A stretch of 10,803 bases of DNA from an uncultured Oscillibacter sp. (GTDB lineage: Bacteria; Bacillota; Clostridia; Oscillospirales; Oscillospiraceae): assembly GCA_910588005.1 (NCBI GenBank), contig CAJUQM010000062.1, positions 1-10,803 on the forward strand, read 5' to 3'. The notes beneath the pieces are model-generated. The model ran no database searches, was not told the origin of the DNA, and saw only the letters and a list, made by a program, of their open reading frames with translations. Shown here piece after piece: positions 1 to 7,000 of this stretch. A program made the translations under genes and the position numbers. Numbering within the stretch: the stretch's first letter is position 1; each line of letters opens with the position of its first letter.

Positions 1-220
1 ACGCGAAGGTGGCCACGGGCTTGCCCATGTGGGAGCAGGCGATCACCGCCGCGCCTTGGTCCAGAAGATACTGGATGGTGGGCAGGGCGGCGCGGATGCG
101 CTTGTCATCGGTAATGACGCCGCTGCCGTCCTTGGCCATAGGCACGTTAAAGTCGCAGCGCAGCAGTACTTTTTTGCCGGAGACATCTACATCGCGTACG
201 GTTTTCTTATTATAGTTCAT
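1..220 (-). CDS. pgk: Phosphoglycerate kinase, N-terminal part (runs off left edge)
   Basis: Glycolytic enzyme of the cytoplasm that makes ATP and 3-phosphoglycerate from 1,3-bisphosphoglycerate and ADP. Only the first 73 codons are in the window. The translation starts MNYNKKTVRDVDVSGKKVLL and continues with the family signature RCDFNVP at residues 21-27, where R21, D23 and N25 match the substrate-binding residues. It is followed by ITDDKRIRAALPTIQYLL and then SHMGKP, the counterpart of the usual SH(L/M)G(R/K)P motif. The ATG at 218-220 has a GGAGG ribosome binding site at 228-232. The gene lies 47 bp downstream of trmL on the same strand with no convincing terminator between, so the two may be co-transcribed. 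The identification is secure from these motifs; nothing can be said about the missing C-terminal nucleotide-binding domain. Confidence 0.95.
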   Translation of the reverse strand, partial: MNYNKKTVRDVDVSGKKVLLRCDFNVPMAKDGSGVITDDKRIRAALPTIQYLLDQGAAVIACSHMGKPVATFA

Positions 221-247
221 AGATTTTCCTCCAGAGTCAAATGATTA

Positions 248-263
248 CGGCGCGGACGCGCCG
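248..263 (-). repeat. GC-rich inverted repeat between trmL and pgk
   Basis: The arms CGGCGCG (248-254) and CGCGCCG (257-263) are perfectly complementary around a 2-nt centre, so a real hairpin would probably open to a 4-nt loop. No T-run follows on the minus strand. It is therefore more likely a processing or attenuation hairpin, or chance, than an intrinsic terminator. It overlaps no coding sequence, since trmL stops at 268. Confidence 0.3.
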
Positions 264-267
264 GGGA

Positions 268-762
268 TCACAGGATTTCAGCCATTTCACCGCTGCCCAG
301 CAGACCGGGAAAACCGGTCTGGCGCAGCGCCTCATAGACGCACACGGCTACGGTATTGCTGAGGTTCAGGCTCCGGGCCTGGGAGATCATGGGCAGGCGG
401 ATGCAGCGGCTGCGAAACCGCTCCCGGAATTCCAGGGGGAGGCCTGCGGTCTCTCTGCCGAAGAAGAGCCAGCTGTCCGCTGTGAAATGGGCTTCGGTAT
501 AAGGACGGGGAGCTTTGGTAGTGGTGAGCCAGGCGCCGCCGGCGGCCTCCGGATGGCGGCGGAAGAGATCTGCCAGATTTTCATAGTCCGCCACCTCCAC
601 CAAGTGCCAGTAGTCCAGGCCGGCCCGCTTTACCGCCCGGTCTGAGATATCGAATCCCAGGGGGCGGACCAGATGCAGGCGGCTGCCGGTGGCGGCGCAG
701 GTACGGGCGATATTGCCGCAGTTCTGGGGAATCTCCGGCTCCACCAGTACGATATTGAGCAT
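268..762 (-). CDS. trmL: tRNA (cytidine/uridine-34) 2'-O-methyltransferase TrmL
   Basis: SPOUT-family enzyme that transfers a methyl group from S-adenosylmethionine to the ribose 2'-OH of the wobble nucleotide, in E. coli of tRNA-Leu isoacceptors. The 164-aa product has the usual length for the family. It begins MLNIVLVEPEIPQNCGNIAR. Family motifs are NIART (17-21), KRAGLDYW (45-52), FGRETAGLP (101-109) and the C-terminal knot segment SLNLSNTVAVCVYEALRQ (131-148), which forms the cofactor pocket. The reading frame stays open upstream to 957, but the start at 762 is chosen because homology begins there. It also has a strong AGGAGGTG ribosome binding site at 773-780, and the upstream extension would run through the promoter and A-tracts. 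It is transcribed away from the glmU cluster, towards pgk. Confidence 0.93.
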   Translation of the reverse strand: MLNIVLVEPEIPQNCGNIARTCAATGSRLHLVRPLGFDISDRAVKRAGLDYWHLVEVADYENLADLFRRHPEAAGGAWLTTTKAPRPYTEAHFTADSWLFFGRETAGLPLEFRERFRSRCIRLPMISQARSLNLSNTVAVCVYEALRQTGFPGLLGSGEMAEIL

Positions 763-772
763 ATAGGCGGAG

Positions 773-780
773 CACCTCCT
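773..780 (-). promoter_or_regulatory. Ribosome binding site deciding the trmL start
   Basis: On the minus strand this reads AGGAGGTG, a near-perfect anti-16S match, 10 nt before the ATG at 762. It supports the 164-residue product over the longer open frame that begins at 957. Confidence 0.85.
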
Positions 781-801
781 TTTGCTGGTGGAAGGGAGTC
801 T

Positions 802-830
802 ATTGTAACTCTTTGAGAAACTGAATTCAA
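802..830 (-). promoter_or_regulatory. Sigma-A-type promoter for trmL (and perhaps pgk)
   Basis: Read on the minus strand, TTGAAT (830-825), a 17-nt spacer and TACAAT (807-802) form a housekeeping promoter with 4/6 and 5/6 consensus matches. Transcription would start near 795, giving a leader of about 33 nt that contains the trmL ribosome binding site. A/T-tracts lie directly upstream on this strand (842 onwards) and could act as an UP element. This is inferred from sequence only. Confidence 0.6.
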
Positions 831-841
831 CCATTTCGTGT

Positions 842-981
842 AAAAAAAACGATTTTTTCGGAGCAAACCGTGAAAAAGCGGATAAAAATTTTACAATGTG
901 CTGAAAATGTTCTCCCAATTTTCGGCCGATTGCACACAATTCCGTGGCCTCTGACAAAAAAAGTCAAAAAGCACAAAAAAA
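842..981. other. A/T-tract-rich segment near helical phase (possible DNA bend or UP elements)
   Basis: The divergent spacer at 763-1131 contains no credible gene. Its centre holds homopolymeric tracts: A8 at 842-849, T6 at 853-858, A5 at 873-877, A5 at 884-888, A7 at 956-962, A5 at 966-970 and A7 at 975-981. Tract centres lie about 10, 20 and 11 bp apart in the left group and 9-10 bp apart in the right group, close to helical repeat. Such spacing is known to bend DNA and can stimulate promoters. The segment sits upstream of both divergent promoters. The tracts are visible in the sequence; the bending role is inference. Confidence 0.5.
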
Positions 982-989
982 TTTGGGGA

Positions 990-1006
990 AATTTATTAAA
1001 TAAATT
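990..1006. repeat. 17-bp AT palindrome upstream of the glmU promoter
   Basis: AATTTATT (990-997), one central A, then AATAAATT (999-1006): two perfect 8-bp arms. It lies about 35 bp upstream of the glmU -10 hexamer, so it would abut the -35 region. It could be an operator for a dimeric regulator or part of an UP element. Low complexity makes chance plausible. Confidence 0.35.
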
Positions 1007-1037
1007 CACCGGAAACACTGGATTTTCACGGTAACTT

Positions 1038-1046
1038 TGCTATAAT
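1038..1046 (+). promoter_or_regulatory. Extended -10 promoter of the glmU-prs-pth-mfd cluster
   Basis: TGC directly before a perfect TATAAT (1041-1046) forms an extended -10 element of the TGnTATAAT type. No good -35 hexamer is present at 16-18 bp; 1018-1023 is CTGGAT. This is common for extended -10 promoters. Transcription should begin near 1053, leaving a leader of about 79 nt before the glmU ATG. The leader contains a small inverted repeat, GTAC-6-GTAC. The open frame can be read back to 1045, but that ATG lies inside the -10 element and cannot be used from this promoter. Confidence 0.65.
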
Positions 1047-1115
1047 GAAAAGTACTAATATGTACGAAAGAGGCGGCGGCTTCCGCTTGCAGGCCTGTGC
1101 AGATTTATCAACAAG

Positions 1116-1124
1116 AAGGAGGAA
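1116..1124 (+). promoter_or_regulatory. Ribosome binding site deciding the glmU start
   Basis: AAGGAGGAA lies 7 nt before the ATG at 1132. It selects the 375-residue product starting MDQPKRAVLI over a longer frame from 1045 that has no ribosome binding site. Confidence 0.85.
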
Positions 1125-1131
1125 GGTACGG

Positions 1132-2259
1132 ATGGATCAGCCCAAGCGCGCCGTTCTGATCATGGAGGAGGACTCCCTGGTCCCGGCGCATTGTAAACCG
1201 CTGATGCTGGAAACTGTGCTGTTTTGCCCAATTCTCACGTGGATGGGCAATCGATTGCGGGCTGACGGCGTGCAGCGGTTTTTTGTTGTCTGCGGCCCCC
1301 GTTTCGCCGGGGCGGCCAAGGCCTGTTTTCCGGCGGAAGCGGATGTGACGGTGTCTGAGCGGCAGGAGGAGCTGGCGGACTTTTTGAGTACACCGGATTC
1401 TGTGGCGGTGCTGCTGCGGGCGGCGCTGCCCTTGGAGGAGGCCGGTCCCGGCTTTGCCTACGCCGCCTCCGGCTATGAGCTTCAAGAGGCTTGGAAAAAC
1501 GGCCTGACCAACCGGGTGGACGCGGCGGAGCTGCTCTCTGGGTGGGTGCCGGTGTTTAATTTGGAGACTGTGGCGGAATTGGAGCTGTTTCTCCGTGACC
1601 GCATTGTGAAGCGCCATGTTCAAAACGGCGTTCGGGTACTGGATCCCTCCGCCGTGTATATCGACCCCCGGGTGGTCATCGGCCGGGGGACCGTGGTGTT
1701 GCCCGGCAGTATCCTGCGGGGAGAGACCTCCGTGGGCCGGGACTGTGTCATCGGTCCCAACGCCATGGTGCGGGACTGCAATGTGGGAGACGAGACGGAG
1801 ATCAACGCCTCCCAGGCCAATGAGAGTGTGATCGGCAGCCGGACGCATGTGGGTCCCTTTGCCTATATTCGCCCGGGCTGTACCATTGGGGACGATATCA
1901 AGGTGGGGGATTTTGTAGAGGTCAAAAACTCCACCATTGGCGACGGGACAAAGATCTCCCATCTGACCTATGTGGGAGACAGCGACGTGGGGAAAAGGGT
2001 AAACTTTGGCTGCGGCACGGTTACCACCAATTACGACGGCTTTAAAAAGTACCGCTGTACGATCGGAGACGGTGCGTTTTTAGGGTGCAACACCAACTTG
2101 GTGGCCCCTGTGACGGTGGGAGACGGCGCTTATACCGCGGCGGGCAGTACGATTACGGAGGAGGTTCCCCCGGATGCGCTGGCGGTGGCCAGAAGCCGCC
2201 AGAAGAATCTGGAGGGCTGGGCGGCCCGCCGCCGGAAGCTCCATGGGAAGGAGCCATAA
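1132..2259 (+). CDS. glmU: GlmU-like glucosamine-1-phosphate N-acetyltransferase with reduced N-terminal uridyltransferase domain
   Basis: GlmU normally makes UDP-GlcNAc in two steps: acetylation of glucosamine-1-phosphate by its C-terminal left-handed beta-helix, then UTP-dependent uridylation by its N-terminal domain. Here the C-terminal half is intact. After a linker helix (about 144-165), hexapeptide repeats run from about residue 172 to 350. Residues equivalent to E. coli R333, K351, H363 (catalytic base), Y366, N386 and K392 are present as R247, K265, H277, Y280, N300 and K306, all at a constant offset of 86. The tail, with VAPVTVGDGAYTAAGSTITE, is Bacillus-like. The N-terminal part is only about 145 residues instead of about 230. 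The signature LAAGxGTRM is replaced by LIMEEDSLVP, and the mid-domain motifs of the nucleotidyltransferase are not recognisable. Uridylation by this protein is therefore doubtful. The total of 375 aa compares with 456 in E. coli. It is the first gene of the cluster; prs follows after 54 bp. Confidence 0.85.
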   Translation: MDQPKRAVLIMEEDSLVPAHCKPLMLETVLFCPILTWMGNRLRADGVQRFFVVCGPRFAGAAKACFPAEADVTVSERQEELADFLSTPDSVAVLLRAALPLEEAGPGFAYAASGYELQEAWKNGLTNRVDAAELLSGWVPVFNLETVAELELFLRDRIVKRHVQNGVRVLDPSAVYIDPRVVIGRGTVVLPGSILRGETSVGRDCVIGPNAMVRDCNVGDETEINASQANESVIGSRTHVGPFAYIRPGCTIGDDIKVGDFVEVKNSTIGDGTKISHLTYVGDSDVGKRVNFGCGTVTTNYDGFKKYRCTIGDGAFLGCNTNLVAPVTVGDGAYTAAGSTITEEVPPDALAVARSRQKNLEGWAARRRKLHGKEP

Positions 2260-2313
2260 AAACAATTAGCAGATTTTTTGGAAGAAAATTATTATAGAAA
2301 AGAGGGCTTGGAA

Positions 2314-3273
2314 ATGATTTCTCACGGCAAGGATATCAAGGTGTTTTCCGGTAATTCCAATCCGAAACTGGCTACCGAGATTTGCAAGCTGATGGGCACC
2401 AAACTGGGCGAATCCGAGGTGGGGACTTTCTCCGACGGCGAAATTTTTGCCTCGCTGTATGAGACTGTCCGCGGCAGCGATGTGTTTGTGGTCCAGTCCA
2501 CCTGCGCGCCGGTAAACAAGAACCTGATGGAACTCCTCATCATCATTGACGCGCTGAAGCGGGCCTCTGCCGGGCGCATTACGGCGGTTGTTCCCTATTT
2601 TGGCTACGCCAGGCAAGACCGCAAGGCCAAGGCCCGGGACCCCATTACCGCGAAACTGGTGGCCAACATGATCACTGCCGCCGGGGCCGACCGGGTGCTG
2701 ACGATGGACCTCCACGCCGCCCAGATCCAAGGCTTCTTTGATATCCCGGTGGACAATCTGGCCGGCAAGCCCATCTTTGTGGACTACTATGCCAAGAAGT
2801 TTGGCTCTGAGTGCGAGAATATGATGGTGGTCTCCCCGGACGTGGGTTCCGTATCCCGGGCGAGGGCCTTTGCCCAGAACCTGCATATGAATCTGGCCAT
2901 CGTGGATAAGCGCCGCCAGAAGGCAAACCAGTGCGAGGTTATGAACGTCATCGGCGACGTGCAGGGGAAGGACTGCATCCTCTTTGACGATCTGGTGGAC
3001 ACCGCCGGTTCCCTGTGCAACGCCGCCCAGGCGCTGATCGAGGTGGGCGGCGCCAAGAGCGTCCACGCCTGCGCCTCCCACGGCGTGCTGTCCGGCCCCG
3101 CCATTGACCGGATTAACAACAGCGCCATCCAGGAGCTGACGCTGCTGGATACCATTCCCGCCATTGATCCCGCGCTCAGCGGCAAGATCAAGTACCTCCA
3201 GGTGGCGCCCATGTTCTCCGAGGCCATTGAGCGCATCTATCAGGAGGTCTCCATCTCCAAGCTGTTTCGGTAA
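2314..3273 (+). CDS. prs: Ribose-phosphate pyrophosphokinase (PRPP synthetase)
   Basis: Cytoplasmic enzyme that transfers pyrophosphate from ATP to ribose-5-phosphate, giving PRPP for purine, pyrimidine, NAD, histidine and tryptophan synthesis. The 319-aa product has the family length. It shows FSDGE (39-43), the ATP-binding RQDRK (100-104), H134 in DLHAAQIQGFFDIPVDNL, the flexible catalytic loop starting at K199-R200-R201, and the PRPP-binding loop DDLVDTAGS (225-233; DDxxDTAGT is usual). SPDVGSVSRAR (174-184) replaces the more common SPDxGGVxRAR, a mild variation. The ATG at 2314 is preferred because family homology begins at ISHGKDIKVFSG and GAGGG lies at 2302-2306. A TTG at 2278 in frame has no ribosome binding site and would add 12 unmatched residues. 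glmU-prs adjacency is conserved in Bacillus and fits co-expression. Confidence 0.96.
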   Translation: MISHGKDIKVFSGNSNPKLATEICKLMGTKLGESEVGTFSDGEIFASLYETVRGSDVFVVQSTCAPVNKNLMELLIIIDALKRASAGRITAVVPYFGYARQDRKAKARDPITAKLVANMITAAGADRVLTMDLHAAQIQGFFDIPVDNLAGKPIFVDYYAKKFGSECENMMVVSPDVGSVSRARAFAQNLHMNLAIVDKRRQKANQCEVMNVIGDVQGKDCILFDDLVDTAGSLCNAAQALIEVGGAKSVHACASHGVLSGPAIDRINNSAIQELTLLDTIPAIDPALSGKIKYLQVAPMFSEAIERIYQEVSISKLFR

Positions 3274-3285
3274 TCCGGAGTCCTC

Positions 3286-3314
3286 TTACAACATATTATC
3301 TATATTGCTATAGA
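3286..3314 (+). promoter_or_regulatory. Weak candidate internal promoter before pth
   Basis: TTACAA (3286-3291), a 17-nt spacer and TATAGA (3309-3314) resemble a weak sigma-A promoter. They lie in an AT-rich patch (about 3285-3325) that stands out between GC-rich genes. It could give pth and mfd some transcription independent of glmU-prs. Consensus matches are poor (about 3/6 and 4/6). Confidence 0.3.
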
Positions 3315-3335
3315 ATTATAGAAAATCGCTGCGAC

Positions 3336-3369
3336 AAGGCGGGAAGGGTGACTTTCCCGCCTTTGCGGG
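3336..3369 (+). repeat. Two overlapping, mutually exclusive hairpins in the prs-pth spacer
   Basis: Hairpin 1: AAGGCGGGAA (3336-3345) pairs perfectly over 10 bp with TTCCCGCCTT (3354-3363) around an 8-nt loop. Hairpin 2: CCCGC (3356-3360) pairs with GCGGG (3365-3369) around CTTT. They share the CCCGC strand, so only one can form at a time. No T-run follows, so neither is a typical intrinsic terminator. The structure ends 7 nt before the pth ribosome binding site (AAGGAG, 3377-3382). It may affect readthrough, RNA processing or pth translation. Confidence 0.45.
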
Positions 3370-3388
3370 CGTTCAAAAGGAGCGGCCT

Positions 3389-3979
3389 ATGCTGTTTGGA
3401 AACAAGTCCTCTGCGGTGGACTGGCTGGTGGCCGGCCTGGGCAATCCCGGCCAGAAATACCAGAACACGCGGCACAATATGGGGTTTCTCACCGTGGATC
3501 TTCTGGCAGAGCAGAAGAACATGAAGCTGAACCGGGTGAAGTTCAAGTCAGCCTACAATATTTTGAGCTTTGCCGGGTGCAGGTGCCTGGTGATGAAGCC
3601 TCAGACCTATATGAATCTCTCCGGTGAGGCGGTGCGGGAGGCGGCGCAGTTTTACAAGGTTCCGGCGGACCATGTGCTGGTGATTTACGACGATGTGTCG
3701 CTGCCCGTGGGAAAGCTGCGGGTGCGGCCGTCAGGGTCCGCCGGCGGACACAATGGGATCAAGAACATCATCGCCCACCTGGGAACACAGGATTTTCCCC
3801 GGATCAAGATCGGCACCGGCGCGCCTGCCGGAGGCGGGGAGGAGATGGTGGACTGGGTGACCGGCGTGCCGTCCCAGGCGGAGAGGGAAGTGCTCTTCGA
3901 GAGTTTTGAGCGGGCCGTTCAGGCGGCGGCATGTGTGATTGAGCACGGGTGCCAGAGGGCGATGAATGAGTTTAACTGA
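3389..3979 (+). CDS. pth: Peptidyl-tRNA hydrolase
   Basis: Cytoplasmic esterase that cleaves peptidyl-tRNA released from stalled ribosomes, recycling tRNA. The 196-aa product matches the family throughout. GLGNPG (16-21) contains N19, and NTRHNMGF (26-33) contains the catalytic H29 (E. coli H20). KPQTYMNLSGEAV (70-82) contains N76 (E. coli N68). D101 corresponds to E. coli D93, and SAGGHNGIKN (117-126) contains N122 (E. coli N114). All key residues are intact. The ATG at 3389 has AAGGAG 6 nt upstream. About nine residues precede the first conserved strand, a short extension common in this family. pth between prs and mfd matches the Bacillus order; the ctc and fin genes found there beside pth are absent here. 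Confidence 0.97.
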   Translation: MLFGNKSSAVDWLVAGLGNPGQKYQNTRHNMGFLTVDLLAEQKNMKLNRVKFKSAYNILSFAGCRCLVMKPQTYMNLSGEAVREAAQFYKVPADHVLVIYDDVSLPVGKLRVRPSGSAGGHNGIKNIIAHLGTQDFPRIKIGTGAPAGGGEEMVDWVTGVPSQAEREVLFESFERAVQAAACVIEHGCQRAMNEFN

Positions 3980-3991
3980 CAGCTCCGGAGG

Positions 3992-4031
3992 CCGCTGCGC
4001 CTTGCGGGTCCCCGCGGCGGGATAAATTTTT
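3992..4031 (+). terminator. GC hairpin with displaced T-run between pth and mfd (possible attenuator)
   Basis: CCGCTGCG (3992-3999) can pair over 8 bp, with one U-G wobble, with CGCGGCGG (4013-4020). After GATAAA comes TTTTT (4027-4031). The T-run starts 6 nt after the stem, too far for an efficient intrinsic terminator. A smaller alternative hairpin, GCGG-GTCC-CCGC, sits inside the loop region. It may reduce or modulate transcription into mfd; partial termination is inference. Confidence 0.35.
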
Positions 4032-4049
4032 GAGTTTAGGGAAACAGCC

Positions 4050-7000
4050 ATGGAACAGTTTTTAAAACAATTGCAGACCCTTCCGGAGGTTGCCGGGCTG
4101 GTCCGCCGGGTGGAGGAAGGCGGCTGCCCCGCTGCGGTCACCGGCCTACAGTCCATGCAGCGGGCCTGTGTGGGCGCGGCTGTGGCCCGGGCGGCGGGCC
4201 GTCCGGCGGTGTTCGTCTGCGGGGATGAGCGGGAGGCGCGGATATTGGCCGGGGACCTGCGCACGGTCACCGGGGAGGAGGCCGTGCTGCTGTTGAGCCG
4301 GGAGTGGCGGCTTAGGCCCGGCGCGGTGAGTTCCCGGGAGTGGGAGCGAAGCCGCCTGGCGGCGCTGTATGCCCTGGCCCGGGGAACGGCGCGTCTGACA
4401 GTGGCCACCGCCGACGCGCTTCTGGCCCGGACATTGCCGCCGGCGCTATTGGAAGGACTCTCTGTCACTCTGCGCATGGGCGAGCGGGTGGACCTGGGAG
4501 GGCTGGCGGACCGCCTGCTGTCCGCCGGGTATACCCGCTGCAGCCAGGTGGAGGGTGTGGGCCAGTTTGCCCTGCGGGGCGGTATTTTGGATGTGTTCTC
4601 TCCCCTGATGGAGCAGCCGGTACGCTGTGAGTTCTTCGACGATGAGATTGACTCCATGGGTTCTTTTGATCCGGTTACCCAGCGCCGGACAAAAAACGTG
4701 AAGGAGGCGCTGCTGCTGCCTGCCGCTGAGGTGCTGCCTCACAGCGCGGATGGAGGCCTGGCGGGGCTGGGGGAGACGCTTTCCGCCCTGGCGGACAGAC
4801 TGTCGAAAAAAGGGGGACTGGAGCCGGCGGCCGCCCGCCTGCGGGAGGATGCGGAACGGCTGAAAAATGGGGCAGAACCCGGTGGAATGGACCGCTATTT
4901 GGCGGCTGTCTATCCCAAAGTGACGGCGGGGGTTCACTACCTGCCGAAGGACAGCGTGGTATTTCTGTGCGAGGCGGGACGGGTGGACGAGCGGGTGAAG
5001 GGCGCTTTGATGCAGACCCGGCAGGATGTGGAGTCACTGCTGGAGGCGGGGATCATGGCGGGGGAATACGCCCGCCTGTGCCTCTCTGCGGAGGAGCTGT
5101 ATGCCGCCCTGGAGGATTTTTCCGTTGTGATGGAGGACTCTCTGCCAACTTCCCGCTATCCTCTGCGGCCCAAAGGCATTTTGAGCATGGATGTCCGGCA
5201 GCTCAGCGCCTATGGCGGCAGCTTGGAGGCCGCGGTCAGTGATCTCACGCACTACCGGGAGAATGGCAGCGCGGTGCTGGTGCTCTGCGCCGGGGAGAGC
5301 CGGGCAAAAAACCTCCAGCGGCTGCTGGAGGAGCGGGGAATTCCCGCCGTGCTGGATCTGCGGAATGCCGCCATGCCCCGGGCGGGGGAGGTGCGGATTG
5401 GCACCGGCGCCCTGTCCGCCGGCGGCGAGTGGCCTCAGCTCCATCTGGCGGTGCTGACGGAAGGACAGCTGACCGCTCCTGTTCAGCGGCGGGTGAGAGC
5501 CAAAAAGACGTCCAACCGGCAGAGACTCCAGTCCTATACGGATCTCTCCCCTGGGGACCTAGTGGTCCATATCCACCACGGCGTTGGCCGGTTCGCGGGG
5601 ATCCAGCGGATGCCGGTGGACGGCGTGGAGAAGGACTATATCAAGATTGACTACGCCGGAGGGGACTGCCTGTATGTTCCCGCCACTCAGCTGGACATGG
5701 TGTCCAAATACATTGGCGGCGGAGAGGACGGCGAGCGGCCCCAGAAGCTGAACAAGCTGGGGGGAACGGAGTGGGCCAAACAGAAGACAAGGGCGAAAAA
5801 AGCGGTGAAGGATCTGGCAAAGGGGTTGACGAAGCTTTATGCCGAGCGGCAGCGCCGGCCAGGATATGCTTTCTCGCAGGACTCCGTTTGGCAGCGGGAG
5901 TTTGAGGAGGCCTTTCCCTATGCCGAGACGGACGACCAGCTGCGGGCCATTGAAGACATCAAGCGGGATATGGAGCGTCCCCGGCCCATGGACCGGCTTC
6001 TCTGCGGGGACGTGGGATACGGCAAGACAGAGGTGGCCCTTCGGGCGGTGATGAAGTGTGTTTTAGACGGCAAGCAGGCGGCGATTTTGGTGCCCACTAC
6101 CGTGCTGGCCCAGCAGCACTACGCCACTGCACGGGGACGGTTTAAGGATTTTCCGGTGACAATTGAAGTTCTCTCCCGTTTCACTGCCCCCGGAGAGGCC
6201 AGACGGATTTTGCAGGACGTTCGCAGGGGGAGTGTGGATCTTCTGATCGGAACCCATAAGCTTTTGCAGAAGGGGATGGAATTTAAGGATTTGGGCCTGC
6301 TGATTATCGACGAGGAGCAGCGTTTCGGCGTGAGCCACAAGGAGCGGCTGAAAGAGCTGAGCCGCCAGGTGGACGTGCTGACCCTCTCCGCCACCCCCAT
6401 TCCCCGGACGCTGAATATGGCGCTCTCAGGCCTGCGGGATATGTCCTCTATCGAGGAACCGCCAGCGGACCGCCAGCCGGTGCAGACCTATGTGCTGGAG
6501 CACGACTGGGCCGTGATAGAGGACGCTATGCGGAGAGAGATGAGCCGGGGAGGGCAGATCTACTATCTTCACAACCGGGTGGAGAGCATCGACCTCACCG
6601 CCTCCCGAGTTCAGAAGCTGCTGGGAGAGGAGGCGCGGGTGGTGACGGGCCATGGGCGCATGGGAGAGCAGGAACTCTCCGCCGTGATGCAGGCTATGGT
6701 GGACGGAGAGGCGGACGTACTGGTATGCACCACTATCATTGAGACCGGAATCGATATTCCAAACGTCAACACCCTTATTATCGAGGATGCAGACAGGATG
6801 GGACTCAGCCAGCTCCACCAGATCCGGGGACGCATCGGCCGCAGCTCCCGCAGGGCCTACGCCTATATGACCTTCCGGCGCGGAAAGATTTTGCAGGAGG
6901 TGGCGGCCAAGCGCCTCTCCGCCATCCGGGAGTACGTGGAGTTTGGATCCGGATTTAAGATTGCCATGCGGGATTTGGAGATCCGGGGGGCCGGCAACCT

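Noticed and set aside
241..645. 134-codon plus-strand open frame opposite trmL
   Set aside because: No ribosome binding site or motif, and trmL on the other strand is well supported by family motifs.
763..957. N-terminal extension of trmL by 65 residues (open frame from 957)
   Set aside because: The extension has no family homology, crosses the predicted promoter and A-tracts, and the strong ribosome binding site is directly before the ATG at 762.
1104..1114. DnaA-box-like TTATCAACA in the glmU leader
   Set aside because: One mismatch to TTATCCACA, a single copy, and no cluster or other origin features nearby.
3731..4657. 308-codon antisense open frame across the end of pth and start of mfd
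   Set aside because: The Arg/Ser/Pro-rich translation is typical of antisense frames in GC-rich DNA, and both sense genes are certain.
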